Origin: Actinomycetota bacterium
Lineage (GTDB): Bacteria; Actinomycetota; Rubrobacteria; Rubrobacterales; Rubrobacteraceae
DNA: 10,717 bases
Reading direction: 5' to 3'
Assembly: GCA_020200675.1 (NCBI GenBank)
Contig: JAIVIG010000014.1
Location: 8,527-19,243, forward strand
In this document: piece after piece, positions 1 to 7,566 of the stretch
How the letters are laid out: the number at the start of each line of letters is the position of its first letter
How positions within the stretch are numbered: position 1 is the first letter of the stretch
Notes under the pieces: generated by a model
The model's input: only the letters and a program-made list of their open reading frames with translations
What the model was told of the DNA's origin: nothing
The model's database searches: none
Position numbers and translations under genes: made by a program

Positions 1-329
1 ACGGCTCGGAGAGTTGGCGCCACGAGACGGCGAACAAGAGTTACGCTCGCTTGCAGGAGACCGTGGAACTCATCGGCCGGCGGATCGAGGACGTAAACGT
101 GATCCAAAAGGCTCGCCTCGGGCGCAACGATGAAAACGGAAAGAGGGAGAGCAACTCGCTTCCGTTTGTGCCCGCGGGATCGGTGATGCCGGGCATGGCG
201 ATGTTCGACGAGCACGGCGGCTACGATATCGTCGAGTCGGTGGAGCGGGTGGATTTGGACGGGCCGGTCTACGACCTGGACATCGAAGACACGCACAACT
301 TTGTAGCGAACGGGATCGTCACGCACAAC
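1..329 (+). other. C-terminal part of an intein within the helicase
   Basis: Residues coded by 3-329 do not belong to a helicase. They end in the classic intein C-terminal blocks: VYDLDIEDTHNFVANG (block F, 270-314) and IVTHN (block G, 315-329), with the His-Asn pair at 324-329 and Ser as the first extein residue at 330-332. Upstream, LPFVPAGSVMPGMAM resembles the linker that precedes the C-terminal splicing half in actinobacterial helicase inteins. The insertion lies just before SVYSFRGAD, so the N-extein would be expected to end in Gln of the helicase VGDxxQS(I/V)Y motif, close to the ATP site. Protein splicing (Asn cyclisation plus Ser attack) should restore the helicase. No LAGLIDADG motif is visible in this piece, so whether a homing endonuclease domain is present must be read from upstream sequence. 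Confidence 0.9.
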
Positions 330-1724
330 TCCGTCTACTCGTTCCGCGGAGCGGATATCCGCAATATCCTGGACTTCGAGCGGGACTATCCGGAGGCGAA
401 GGTCGTCAGGCTGGAGCAGAACTACCGCTCGACGCAGACGATCCTGGACGCGGCGAACGCGGTAGTGGCGAACAATGCTTCGCGCAAGGCGAAGGAGCTG
501 TGGACGGCCGGGGACGAGGGCGAGCGCATCCGGGTGTTCACGGCGGCGGACGACTACGCCGAAGCGCGGTTCGTGGTCTCGGAGATCCTGAGGCTCGCGG
601 ATTCCGGGGCTTCTTTGAGGGACGTGGCGGTCTTTTACCGGACCAACGCGCAGAGCCGGACGTTGGAGGACGTGCTCGTGCGCGAGGGGGTGCCGTACCA
701 GATCGTGGGCGGCGTGCGATTCTACGAGCGGGCGGAGATCAAGGACGCCATGGCGTATCTCTCGGTGATCTCGAACAAAAACGACTCGGTCTCGCTGGAA
801 CGCATCGTCAACGTCCCGAAACGCGGGCTCGGAGCGACCTCGGTGGCGCGTCTGCAGGAGTACGCCTCCCGGAACGGCGTCTCCCTCTACGACGCCCTCT
901 CCGAGGCTGACGAGGCCGGGCTCACGGGGAAGGCGCGCAAGGCCTGCTCTCAGGTGCGGGAGCTATTCGAGGGGTGGCGGGTCGCCGCCCGGGAGGTTCC
1001 GCCGTCGGAGATCATAGAAGCCGTGCTCGACGAGTCGGGGTACAGGTCGGAACTCGAGGTGGAGAACACGGTGGAGGCCGAGTCGCGCCTGGAGAACCTG
1101 CAGGAGCTGGTGAACGCCGCCGCTGAGTACGAGCGAGTTGAGCCGGAAGCCACTCTGGACGGTTTCTTGCAGGAGCAGGCGCTGTTCTCGGAGGCGGACA
1201 GGCTCACGGGCGAGGGCAGGGTCACGTTGATGACGCTGCACAACGCGAAGGGACTCGAGTACGACCACGTCTTCGTGGTGGGGATGGAGGAGGGGACCTT
1301 CCCACACGCTCGGTCCATGGACGAGCAGAACCTGGAGGAAGAGCGCAGGCTGGCGTACGTTGGGATCACGCGGGCAAAGAAGACGCTGACGCTCTCGTAC
1401 GCTCGGGTTCGTTCGACCTACGGCGAGCGCGAGTATCAGATGCCCTCGCGCTTCCTCTCGGAGATCCCGGAAAGGTTCAAGGCCGGTGCCGTCCCCTCCC
1501 GCGGAGCCGCGGGACGCGGGGGATGGGGCAGTGCTCTACCGCGGCGTGGGGAGCGGACGGAGGGAGTCGAGGCCGGCGCGGCTTTCAGCGCGGGAGAGAG
1601 AGTAAGGCACGCCAAGTTTGGGGTAGGAGAGGTCGTCGAGGCGCAGGACGGGAAGGTGGTCGTCCGGTTCGGCTCGCAGGAGAGGATCTTCGTGCCGGAG
1701 CTGGCGCCTTTGAGCAAGGCGTGA
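1..1724 (+). CDS. pcrA: UvrD/PcrA-type ATP-dependent DNA helicase, 3' part, interrupted by an intein (5' end outside window)
   Basis: This is a superfamily 1A 3'-5' DNA helicase of the kind used in nucleotide excision repair, replication restart and removal of recombination intermediates. The frame is open to the left edge, so the real start lies upstream; the TTG at 51 is only an internal codon. The first 109 or so codons are the C-terminal end of an intein (see separate entry), and helicase sequence resumes at Ser 330-332. Visible helicase motifs are SVYSFRGAD (motif III, 330-356), EQNYRSTQ (motif IV, about 414-437), TLHNAKGLEYDHV (motif V, 1233-1271) and ERRLAYVGITRAKK (motif VI, about 1341-1382). 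The last 45 residues (AGERVRHAKFGVGEV, then VVVRFG and the end) match the small Tudor-like C-terminal domain of PcrA/UvrD that contacts RNA polymerase. Walker A and motif II are upstream of the window. The pyrophosphatase gene follows after 22 nt, probably in the same transcript. PcrA and UvrD cannot be told apart from this part alone. Confidence 0.93.
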   Translation, partial: GSESWRHETANKSYARLQETVELIGRRIEDVNVIQKARLGRNDENGKRESNSLPFVPAGSVMPGMAMFDEHGGYDIVESVERVDLDGPVYDLDIEDTHNFVANGIVTHNSVYSFRGADIRNILDFERDYPEAKVVRLEQNYRSTQTILDAANAVVANNASRKAKELWTAGDEGERIRVFTAADDYAEARFVVSEILRLADSGASLRDVAVFYRTNAQSRTLEDVLVREGVPYQIVGGVRFYERAEIKDAMAYLSVISNKNDSVSLERIVNVPKRGLGATSVARLQEYASRNGVSLYDALSEADEAGLTGKARKACSQVRELFEGWRVAAREVPPSEIIEAVLDESGYRSELEVENTVEAESRLENLQELVNAAAEYERVEPEATLDGFLQEQALFSEADRLTGEGRVTLMTLHNAKGLEYDHVFVVGMEEGTFPHARSMDEQNLEEERRLAYVGITRAKKTLTLSYARVRSTYGEREYQMPSRFLSEIPERFKAGAVPSRGAAGRGGWGSALPRRGERTEGVEAGAAFSAGERVRHAKFGVGEVVEAQDGKVVVRFGSQERIFVPELAPLSKA

Positions 1725-1746
1725 GGTTCTGGAAGGGGTAAATTCG

Positions 1747-3366
1747 ATGGCACACATTTACGTTACCGGGCACAGGAACCCGGACACGGACACGATAGCG
1801 TCGGCGATCGGGTACGCGGAGTTGAAAGGTAGGCTCGACCCGGAGAACCTCTACGCCCCGGCGCGGTTGGGGGAGGTAAACGCCCAGACGCGGTGGGCGC
1901 TCGAGAAGAGCGGAGCCGGAGAGCCGAAGCTCCTCAAGCACATCATGCTCCGGGTCAAGGACGTTATGAACGACGTGACGACGGCCCGCAAGAACGATCC
2001 CTTGCGCAACGTCGGCCTGACGATGGCGAAGGAGAACATAAGCCAGGTGCCGATCGTCGACGACGACGGCGCGCTCGTCGGTATCGTGACCGAGAAGGAC
2101 CTGGCGCGCATGTACGTCCGCGAGTCGCGGGAAGCCTCGACCTTCGTCTCGACCCCGGTCTCCGTCCACTCGATGGTCGAGGTTTTGGAGGGCGAGCTCC
2201 TCGTCGGAGAAGACAGGGACGCCAGCGGAAAGCTGTGGGTGATCTCGATGAGCGTCGATTCGATGGGCCAGTCCATGGAGACCGGCGACATCGTGGTGAT
2301 CGGGGACAGGACGGAGGGCCAGCGGCGCGCCATCGAGCTCGGCGCGGGTATCCTCGTGGTCTCCAACGGTGTCAGACCAGACGACGAGATCTTGAGGATG
2401 GCCGAAGAGAAGGGGGTCACGGTCGTGCTCAGTCCCTTGGACTCCTACGTGACGAGCCGGATGATACAGCTCTCGGTGCCCTGCTGGGAGGTGATGACCG
2501 GCGACCCGTTGAGCGTGAATCCGGAAGAACTCCTCGCCGACATCACAAACGACGTCATGGCGGTCCACTACCGGGCGGCGATCGCCGTGGACGACGACGG
2601 CGTTCCTCTGGGCATACTCACGCGTACGGACCTTCTAAACCCCGAACCGCGGAAGGTCCTGCTCGTAGACCACGCTGAGAAAGGCCAGAGCGTGCCGGGC
2701 GTGGAGCAGGCCCAGGTCGTGGAGATCCTCGACCACCACCACGTGGGCAACATCGAGACCAGGATTCCCATCCCCGCTACCTTCGACCCGGTGGGCTCGA
2801 CGGCCACCCTGATCGTGGAACGCTACAAGGCGAACGGCATCAGGCCCGAGGAGTCCACGGCGAAGATGCTGCTCGCGGCGGTCCTCTCGGACACGGTCAT
2901 CTTCAACTCCCCGACGACGACCGACCGCGACCGAGAGGTCGCGCGCTATCTGGAGGGGATGCTCGACCTGGACGCCAGGGAGTTCGGGATGGAGATGTTC
3001 GAGGCCTCCTCGGACGTCTCGGACCTCTCGGCCGAGGAGATCATAGGCCGCGACCAGAAGGAGTATGCCCTGGGCGACGCGGGCACGATGAGCATCTCCC
3101 AGATAGAGACGGTGGGAGCCGGACTTCTGGAGCGCAAGAGCGAGATGCTCGACGCCCTGGAGGGGTTGCGGCAGAGCAACGGCTATCTCTTCGCGGCGCT
3201 CATGGTCACGGATATCGTCGAAGGGGGCACGGATCTCCTGTGCGTCGGCGAATGCGACCCCATCGAGCGGGTCTTCGATCAGCAGGCCAGGGACAACGTC
3301 ATAAACCTGCCCGGCGTCATGAGCCGCAAGAAGCAGGTTGCCCCCAGGCTCCTCGCGGCCTTTTAG
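1747..3366 (+). CDS. ppaC: Manganese-dependent (family II) inorganic pyrophosphatase with CBS and DRTGG regulatory domains
   Basis: A 539-aa cytoplasmic enzyme that hydrolyses pyrophosphate to two phosphates, pulling biosynthetic reactions forward. It is a DHH-family protein: GHRNPDTD at residues 8-15, VDHAEKGQS at 307-315, DHHH at 329-332, and a DHHA2 domain from about 400 ending in SRKKQ (526-530), the substrate-binding signature. A regulatory insert splits the DHH domain at about residues 65-300: CBS 1 (about 70-125), a DRTGG-like domain (about 130-240) and CBS 2 (about 247-297). Relatives of this architecture are controlled by AMP/ADP, ATP and, when DRTGG is present, diadenosine polyphosphates. 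Here the DRTGG motif reads DRTEG (187-191). The ATG at 1747 follows GGAAGGGG (1731-1738) at 8 nt. The simple two-domain form is about 310 aa; this length fits the CBS/DRTGG form. It sits between the helicase and folD, same strand and close spacing. Confidence 0.93.
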   Translation: MAHIYVTGHRNPDTDTIASAIGYAELKGRLDPENLYAPARLGEVNAQTRWALEKSGAGEPKLLKHIMLRVKDVMNDVTTARKNDPLRNVGLTMAKENISQVPIVDDDGALVGIVTEKDLARMYVRESREASTFVSTPVSVHSMVEVLEGELLVGEDRDASGKLWVISMSVDSMGQSMETGDIVVIGDRTEGQRRAIELGAGILVVSNGVRPDDEILRMAEEKGVTVVLSPLDSYVTSRMIQLSVPCWEVMTGDPLSVNPEELLADITNDVMAVHYRAAIAVDDDGVPLGILTRTDLLNPEPRKVLLVDHAEKGQSVPGVEQAQVVEILDHHHVGNIETRIPIPATFDPVGSTATLIVERYKANGIRPEESTAKMLLAAVLSDTVIFNSPTTTDRDREVARYLEGMLDLDAREFGMEMFEASSDVSDLSAEEIIGRDQKEYALGDAGTMSISQIETVGAGLLERKSEMLDALEGLRQSNGYLFAALMVTDIVEGGTDLLCVGECDPIERVFDQQARDNVINLPGVMSRKKQVAPRLLAAF

Positions 3367-3379
3367 GGCGGCGTAGCTA

Positions 3380-4225
3380 GTGGCTAAGATCCTGGACGGT
3401 AAGGCCGTCGCCGCCGAAGTGCGCTCCGAGGTGGCCGCCGAGGTCGCGCGGCTGAAGGACCGGGGTATTCCGGTGCGCCTCGACGTGATCCTCGTCGGCG
3501 ATGACCCGGCCTCGGCGACCTACGTCCGCATGAAGCAGAAGGACTGCGACGAGGTAGGTATCGAATCCCACTCCCATCGCTTCGAGGCGGATGCTCCCCA
3601 AGAAGAGCTCGCCGCCCTCGTCGAGCAGCTAAACGGAGATTCGGCCGTCTCCGGGTTTTTTATACAGCTACCGTTGCCGGAGGGGCTCGACCCGCTCGCC
3701 TTGCTCTCGGAGATCGAGCCGGCCAAGGACGTGGACGGCCTGAGCCCTTTGAGCGTCGGGCGTCTCTCCATCGGCCTGCCGAGCCTTCTGCCCTGCACGC
3801 CTCACGGCGTCATTCAGCTCCTGAGGCGCAATGGGGTGGAGATCGAGGGAAAGGAGGCCGTCGTGATCGGACGCTCCAACCTCGTCGGAAAACCCCTGGC
3901 CCAGCTCCTCCTGCGCGAGAACGCCACCGTCACCGTCTGCCACTCGCGCACGCAGAACCTGCCCGAGGTCGCGCGCCGGGCGGAGCTGCTCGTCGTCGCC
4001 GCCGGGAGGCGAGAGTTCGTGGGCGCCGAGTACGTCCGCGAGGGGGCTATAGTCGTGGACGTCGGCATTCATGCCAGGGAAGGGGGCGGCCTCGTCGGGG
4101 ACGTGAGGTTCGACGAGGTCGAGCCGGTGGCGTCCTGGATCTCGCCGGTGCCGGGCGGCGTCGGGCCGATGACGCGGGCGATGCTGCTCTACAACACCGT
4201 GCAGGCCTCGCGAGCGGCCGGGTAA
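3380..4225 (+). CDS. folD: Bifunctional methylenetetrahydrofolate dehydrogenase / methenyltetrahydrofolate cyclohydrolase
   Basis: FolD interconverts 5,10-methylene-, 5,10-methenyl- and 10-formyl-tetrahydrofolate, supplying one-carbon units for purines and formyl-Met-tRNA. The 281-aa length is normal for the family. Key motifs: YVRMKQK (48-54, with the catalytic Lys at 52), GFFIQLPLP (92-100, Gln 96), PAKDVDG (114-120, active-site Asp 119), PCTPHG (138-143), the cofactor loop VVIGRSNLVGKP (161-172) and ISPVPGGVGPMT (254-265). The start is GTG at 3380; an in-frame TAG at 3374-3376 rules out anything further upstream. The ribosome binding site is weak (AGGGCGG, 3365-3371). It begins 13 nt after the pyrophosphatase stop, so co-transcription is likely. 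Nothing is missing or broken. Confidence 0.96.
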   Translation: MAKILDGKAVAAEVRSEVAAEVARLKDRGIPVRLDVILVGDDPASATYVRMKQKDCDEVGIESHSHRFEADAPQEELAALVEQLNGDSAVSGFFIQLPLPEGLDPLALLSEIEPAKDVDGLSPLSVGRLSIGLPSLLPCTPHGVIQLLRRNGVEIEGKEAVVIGRSNLVGKPLAQLLLRENATVTVCHSRTQNLPEVARRAELLVVAAGRREFVGAEYVREGAIVVDVGIHAREGGGLVGDVRFDEVEPVASWISPVPGGVGPMTRAMLLYNTVQASRAAG

Positions 4226-4244
4226 GCGTTTCCGGGTCTACCCG
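4219..4244. terminator. Inverted repeat between convergent folD and Uma2 gene ends
   Basis: CGGGTA (4219-4224) and TACCCG (4239-4244) can pair across a 14-nt loop. The repeat overlaps the folD stop codon and the last codons of the opposing gene, leaving only 12 nt between the two genes. No T-tract follows on either strand, so a role as a bidirectional terminator is inferred from position only. Confidence 0.22.
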
Positions 4245-4828
4245 AGGATATCGTCGGCGGCGACTTCGAGGCCGGGGATCGTCCGCGACGTTACGGTTTC
4301 GCCGCGCTTTATCCTCACGGTCTCGCGGTACTCTCCGCTGTCTGGTCTCGAGTGGACTTCGATGGTCTCCGCGGGCAGGTCGACGAGCCATGTTTCGGGG
4401 ATGCTTGCCTGCGCGTAGATGGGTAGCTTCACCTCGAGGTCTCGCTCCACCGACGTGTCCGCGATCTCGATAAGGAGGAGCACATCGTCGGGCGTCGGAT
4501 GGCCCCCGGTATAGAAGTCGTCGCGAGGCCGGAGCAGGGAGATGTCGGGCTCCGGTTCGGAGTTGCCGTTTAGAAGGATCGGACTCTGCACACGCACGAT
4601 AGCGCTTAGATCCGCAAGCCTGTTCAGGAGTCTGTTGAGGCGATCGACGCACGCAGCGTGGCGACTGCCGATGGGGCTCATCTCTAATATCTCCCCTTCG
4701 ATGAGCTCGACATGATCGTCTTCCGAAAGGATACCGACTTCGGCCATCCGGTTGTACTCGTGGACGCTGAAGCGTCTTTTTTCGACCCGGACCGGCACAC
4801 CTTCTCGCTTTGTTTTGGACGAAACCAT
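4238..4828 (-). CDS. Uma2-family protein (DUF820, PD-(D/E)XK nuclease fold)
   Basis: A 196-aa member of the Uma2/DUF820 family, which has a restriction-endonuclease-like fold and is common in large paralogous sets in cyanobacteria, Chloroflexi and Rubrobacter-type actinobacteria. Its cellular role is not known. Visible family pattern, numbered from the chosen ATG: HVELIEGEILEMSPIG (39-54), EPDISLL (93-99), LLIEIADTSVERDLEVK (118-134) and YAQASIPETWLVDL (138-151). The putative catalytic set is Glu 44, Asp 95, Glu 121 and Lys 134. The start is uncertain: ATG at 4828 is used here, ATG at 4846 and TTG at 4873 are in frame, and none has a clear ribosome binding site. The gene stands alone on the minus strand, convergent with folD and divergent from the SDR gene. 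It may be an acquired accessory gene between housekeeping operons. Confidence 0.85.
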   Translation of the reverse strand: MVSSKTKREGVPVRVEKRRFSVHEYNRMAEVGILSEDDHVELIEGEILEMSPIGSRHAACVDRLNRLLNRLADLSAIVRVQSPILLNGNSEPEPDISLLRPRDDFYTGGHPTPDDVLLLIEIADTSVERDLEVKLPIYAQASIPETWLVDLPAETIEVHSRPDSGEYRETVRIKRGETVTSRTIPGLEVAADDILG

Positions 4829-4834
4829 CGTCCA
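4816..4834. promoter_or_regulatory. 7-bp perfect inverted repeat over the Uma2 start codon
   Basis: TGGACGA (4816-4822) and TCGTCCA (4828-4834) form a perfect inverted repeat with a 5-nt spacer that contains most of the ATG at 4826-4828. It could be an operator or an RNA hairpin that hides the start codon. No regulator is known for it, and a 7-bp palindrome can arise by chance. Confidence 0.3.
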
Positions 4835-4978
4835 GGATACTAGCATAACCCGAGGAGGCTCCCGCGCCGACAAACGGACGGGGGCGGCTAGACTCCGCTA
4901 TGCAGGGACGGCCCCGCCCCTGCCGGATCGTGCTGTATCATCGCTGAGGTTTGGCTCAAAGAGAAACGGAGGACGGCA
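4829..4978. other. Divergent intergenic region (Uma2 gene / SDR gene)
   Basis: About 150 nt between two divergently transcribed genes should carry promoters for both. On the plus strand TATCAT (4936-4941) is a fair -10 match, but no convincing -35 lies 16-18 nt upstream. On the minus strand TATGCT (within 4842-4847) is an equally weak candidate. The SDR ribosome binding site GGAGGA is at 4968-4973. I see no other structure here. Confidence 0.35.
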
Positions 4979-5773
4979 ATGGACTTGCAACTCGGAGATA
5001 AGCGTGCTCTGGTGACCGGATCTACTGCCGGCATCGGGTTTGCGGCGGCTGCGAAGCTGGCCGAGGAGGGCGCCTCGGTGGTAATCAACGGGCGTTCCGA
5101 GGAACGGGTCGAGGAGGCCGTGCGGCGCGCGCGGGAGCGGGCGCCGGAGGCCGAGGTTTCGGGCGTGGCGACGGACCTCGGTACGGCGGATGGTGTCGAG
5201 GAGCTGCTGCGGCAGGTTCCCGAAACGGACATCCTCGTCAACAACCTCGGCATCTTCGAGCAAAAGGACTTCGAGGAGATCACCGACGACGATTGGTTCC
5301 GCTTTTTCGAGACCAACGTGATGAGCGGGGTACGGTTGGCGCGCTACTACCTGCCCGGGATGGAGGAGCGGGACTGGGGTCGGATCGTCTTCGTCTCCAG
5401 CGAGTCGGCCATCAACATACCGATGGAGATGATCCACTACGGCGTGACCAAGACGGCCCAGCTCGCCGTCGCCCGCGGCCTGGCCGAGACGACCGTGGGG
5501 ACCGGCGTGACGGTTAACTCGGTGCTGCCCGGCCCTACCGCCTCCGAAGGCATAAAGACATTCGTTGGGCAGATGGCCGAAGAGCAGGGCAAGGACGAGG
5601 ACACCGTGGAAGAAGAGTTCTTCCAGACAGCCCGCCCCAGCTCCCTTCTGCAACGCTTCATAGAGCCTGAAGAGGTCGCCGCGATGATCGCGTTCGTCTG
5701 CAGCCCGGTCTCCTCGGCTACCAACGGCGCCTCTCTGCGCACCGACGGCGGCGTCGTGCGTTCGGTAATCTGA
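4979..5773 (+). CDS. SDR family NAD(P)-dependent oxidoreductase
   Basis: A 264-aa classical short-chain dehydrogenase/reductase. The Rossmann dinucleotide loop is TGSTAGIG (13-20). NNLG (88-91) replaces the common NNAG, a known variation in this branch. The catalytic set is Asn 113, Ser 141 (VSSES), Tyr 154 and Lys 158 (YGVTK). A GPT segment (185-187) and a C-terminal NGASLRTDGGVV (249-260) are typical. The substrate cannot be told from sequence; close relatives are often labelled 3-oxoacyl-ACP reductase without proof. Residues 195-225 form a charged insert before LLQRF, usual for this TGSTAGIG branch. ATG 4979 has GGAGGA at 4968-4973, 5 nt upstream. gatC follows after 60 nt and could be read through, though a weak promoter-like sequence precedes it. 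Confidence 0.92.
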   Translation: MDLQLGDKRALVTGSTAGIGFAAAAKLAEEGASVVINGRSEERVEEAVRRARERAPEAEVSGVATDLGTADGVEELLRQVPETDILVNNLGIFEQKDFEEITDDDWFRFFETNVMSGVRLARYYLPGMEERDWGRIVFVSSESAINIPMEMIHYGVTKTAQLAVARGLAETTVGTGVTVNSVLPGPTASEGIKTFVGQMAEEQGKDEDTVEEEFFQTARPSSLLQRFIEPEEVAAMIAFVCSPVSSATNGASLRTDGGVVRSVI

Positions 5774-5833
5774 AGAATATCGCCGCGGGTACGCTAAGAT
5801 AAGCAAGGCGTTAGAAAGAGTCGGAGGTGGAAA

Positions 5834-6115
5834 ATGATATCCGAAGAAGAGGTACGCTACGTCGCCAACCTGGCCCGCCTGGGCCTCACGGACGACGAGG
5901 TCGAGAAGATGAGCGGGCAGCTCGGGGCGATCCTGGATAGCATCGACCAGATCGGCGAGCTGGACCTCGACGACGTCCCGCCCACCACCAACGCGCTGAA
6001 CCTGACGAACGTGCTGCGCCCCGACGAGCCGCACAAGTGTCTCCCACCGGAGGAAGCCCTCTCGACCGCGCCCGACGCCGTCGACGACCTATTCGCCGTC
6101 CCGAGGATCGACTGA
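5834..6115 (+). CDS. gatC: Asp-tRNA(Asn)/Glu-tRNA(Gln) amidotransferase subunit C
   Basis: GatC is the small (93 aa) scaffold subunit of GatCAB, the enzyme that converts mischarged Glu-tRNA(Gln) and/or Asp-tRNA(Asn) to Gln-tRNA and Asn-tRNA. The family pattern is clear: an N-terminal helical part ISEEEVRYVANLARLGL (2-18), then LGAILDSIDQIGELD, DDVPPTTNALNL, and a tail with LRPDEP followed by APDAVDDLFAVPRI. It wraps around GatA. ATG 5834 follows GGAGG (5823-5827) with 6 nt spacing. Its stop TGA (6113-6115) overlaps the gatA ATG by one base (TGATG), so the two are translationally coupled. A TAAGAT at 5795-5800 could be part of a weak promoter; no good -35 is seen. Confidence 0.96.
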   Translation: MISEEEVRYVANLARLGLTDDEVEKMSGQLGAILDSIDQIGELDLDDVPPTTNALNLTNVLRPDEPHKCLPPEEALSTAPDAVDDLFAVPRID

Positions 6116-7566
6116 TGGTCGCCGACCTGCTCGGCCTTTCGGCCTACGAGCTCGCGAAGAGGATAGAGGCTCGCGAGGTCTCCGCCCGGGAGGCTGCCGA
6201 GGTAGCCAACGCCCGCGTCGAGGAGGTCGAGGACGACGTCAACTCCTTCGTCACCATCACCCCGGAGCTCGCCATCGAGCGGGCCGAGAGGGTGGACGCC
6301 CGAATGAAAAACGGCGGCGTCAAGCTCTGGGAGGGCGTGCCGATAGCCGTGAAGGACGTGCTCTCCACCCGCGGCGTTCGCACGACCTGCGGCTCGAAGA
6401 TACTAGAGCACTTCGAGCCACTCTACGACGCCTCGGCGCTGCTGAACTACGGCGAGGACATGATCGTGGTCGGCAAGGCGAACTGCGACGAGTTCGCGAT
6501 GGGCTCCTCGACGGAGAACTCCGCCTACGGCCCGACCCGCAACCCGTGGCGCCTCGACCGCGTCCCCGGCGGCTCCTCGGGCGGCTCCGCCGCGGCCGTC
6601 GCCGCGGGCGAGGGCTGGTGGTCTCTGGGAACCGACACCGGCGGCTCCGTGAGGCAGCCGGGTGCGCTGTGCGGCGTCGTGGGCATGAAGCCGACCTACG
6701 GGCGCGTCTCGCGCTACGGGCTCATCGCCTTCGCTTCTTCTCTCGACCAGATCGGACCGATGACCCGCGACGTGCGCGACTCGGCGCTCCTCTTGCAAGC
6801 CATCGCCGGCCACGACCCGCAAGACTCCACGAGCGCGAACGTCGAGGTACCGGACTACCTGGCGGAGCTCGAAGGAGGCGTCGCGGGCCTGCGGGTCGGG
6901 GTGGTGAAGGAGCTGATGGGCGAGGGAATAGAGACCGGTCCGCGCGAGGTGGTCGAGCGCGTCGCCCGGGGGTTGGAAGACGCGGGCGCCGAGGTGGGGG
7001 AGGTCAGCCTGCCCCACTCGCGGTACGGCCTGTCTGCCTACTACATCATTGCCCCGGCCGAGGTCTCCTCGAACCTGGCCCGCTTCGACGGGGTGCGCTA
7101 CGGGCTGCGCGTCCCGGCGGACGGCGTACACGAGATGTACCGCAAAACACGCGAAGAGGGCTTCGGGGACGAGGCAAAGCGTCGCATCATGCTCGGTACC
7201 TACGCCCTCTCTTCGGGCTACTACGATGCCTACTACGCCCAGGCCCAGAAGGTTCGCACCCGCATCATCGAGGACTTCCGCGCCGCCTACGCCCGCTACG
7301 ACGTACTCGTCTCCCCGACCGCGCCCAGCGTGGCGTTCGGTATCGGCGAGAAGATCGACGACCCGCTCGCCATGTACTACCAGGACCTCTGCACCATCCC
7401 CGTGAACCTCGTCGGCATCCCCGCTATAAGCATCCCCGGCGGTCTCTCCAACGGCCTGCCCGTCGGCGTCCAGCTCATGAGCGACCACTTCACCGAAGCC
7501 ATGCTCCTGCGCGCCGCCCGCGCCGCCGAGGAGGTCGCGGACTTCGAGTACACCCTGAAGCCTTAG
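6115..7566 (+). CDS. gatA: Asp-tRNA(Asn)/Glu-tRNA(Gln) amidotransferase subunit A
   Basis: GatA is the glutaminase subunit of GatCAB: it releases ammonia from glutamine, which is channelled to GatB to amidate the misacylated tRNA. The 483-aa product shows the amidase signature: catalytic Lys 80 (PIAVKDV), cis-Ser 154 in PGGSSGGSAAA, and nucleophile Ser 178 in GTDTGGSVRQPG. MKPTYGRVSRYGL (191-203) and FASSLDQIGPMTRDV (206-220) are diagnostic of GatA rather than other amidases. The frame is open upstream to 6037 inside gatC, but the ATG at 6115 matches the usual N-terminus and length (about 485 aa) and overlaps the gatC stop. gatB, the tRNA-binding subunit, is not downstream; a different transcription unit follows. 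The end of the protein is intact. Confidence 0.97.
   Translation: MVADLLGLSAYELAKRIEAREVSAREAAEVANARVEEVEDDVNSFVTITPELAIERAERVDARMKNGGVKLWEGVPIAVKDVLSTRGVRTTCGSKILEHFEPLYDASALLNYGEDMIVVGKANCDEFAMGSSTENSAYGPTRNPWRLDRVPGGSSGGSAAAVAAGEGWWSLGTDTGGSVRQPGALCGVVGMKPTYGRVSRYGLIAFASSLDQIGPMTRDVRDSALLLQAIAGHDPQDSTSANVEVPDYLAELEGGVAGLRVGVVKELMGEGIETGPREVVERVARGLEDAGAEVGEVSLPHSRYGLSAYYIIAPAEVSSNLARFDGVRYGLRVPADGVHEMYRKTREEGFGDEAKRRIMLGTYALSSGYYDAYYAQAQKVRTRIIEDFRAAYARYDVLVSPTAPSVAFGIGEKIDDPLAMYYQDLCTIPVNLVGIPAISIPGGLSNGLPVGVQLMSDHFTEAMLLRAARAAEEVADFEYTLKP

Noticed and set aside
51..53. TTG at 51 as the start of the helicase
   Set aside because: The frame is open to the window edge and the residues here belong to an intein, so the true start lies upstream.
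1585..2568. 327-codon open frame on the minus strand opposite the helicase end and pyrophosphatase
   Set aside because: His/Asp/Arg-rich composition reflecting the codons of the real gene, with no motif.
1893..2678. 261-codon plus-strand frame inside the pyrophosphatase gene
   Set aside because: Extremely Arg/Gly-rich and fully inside a strongly supported gene in another frame.
4898..6034. 378-codon open frame on the minus strand opposite the SDR gene and gatC
   Set aside because: It overlaps two well-supported genes on the other strand and shows no domain; a frame shadow of GC-rich codons.
6037..6114. Upstream extension of gatA into gatC
   Set aside because: The extra 26 residues are Arg/Pro-rich and lie within gatC; the ATG at 6115 gives the standard GatA start and length.
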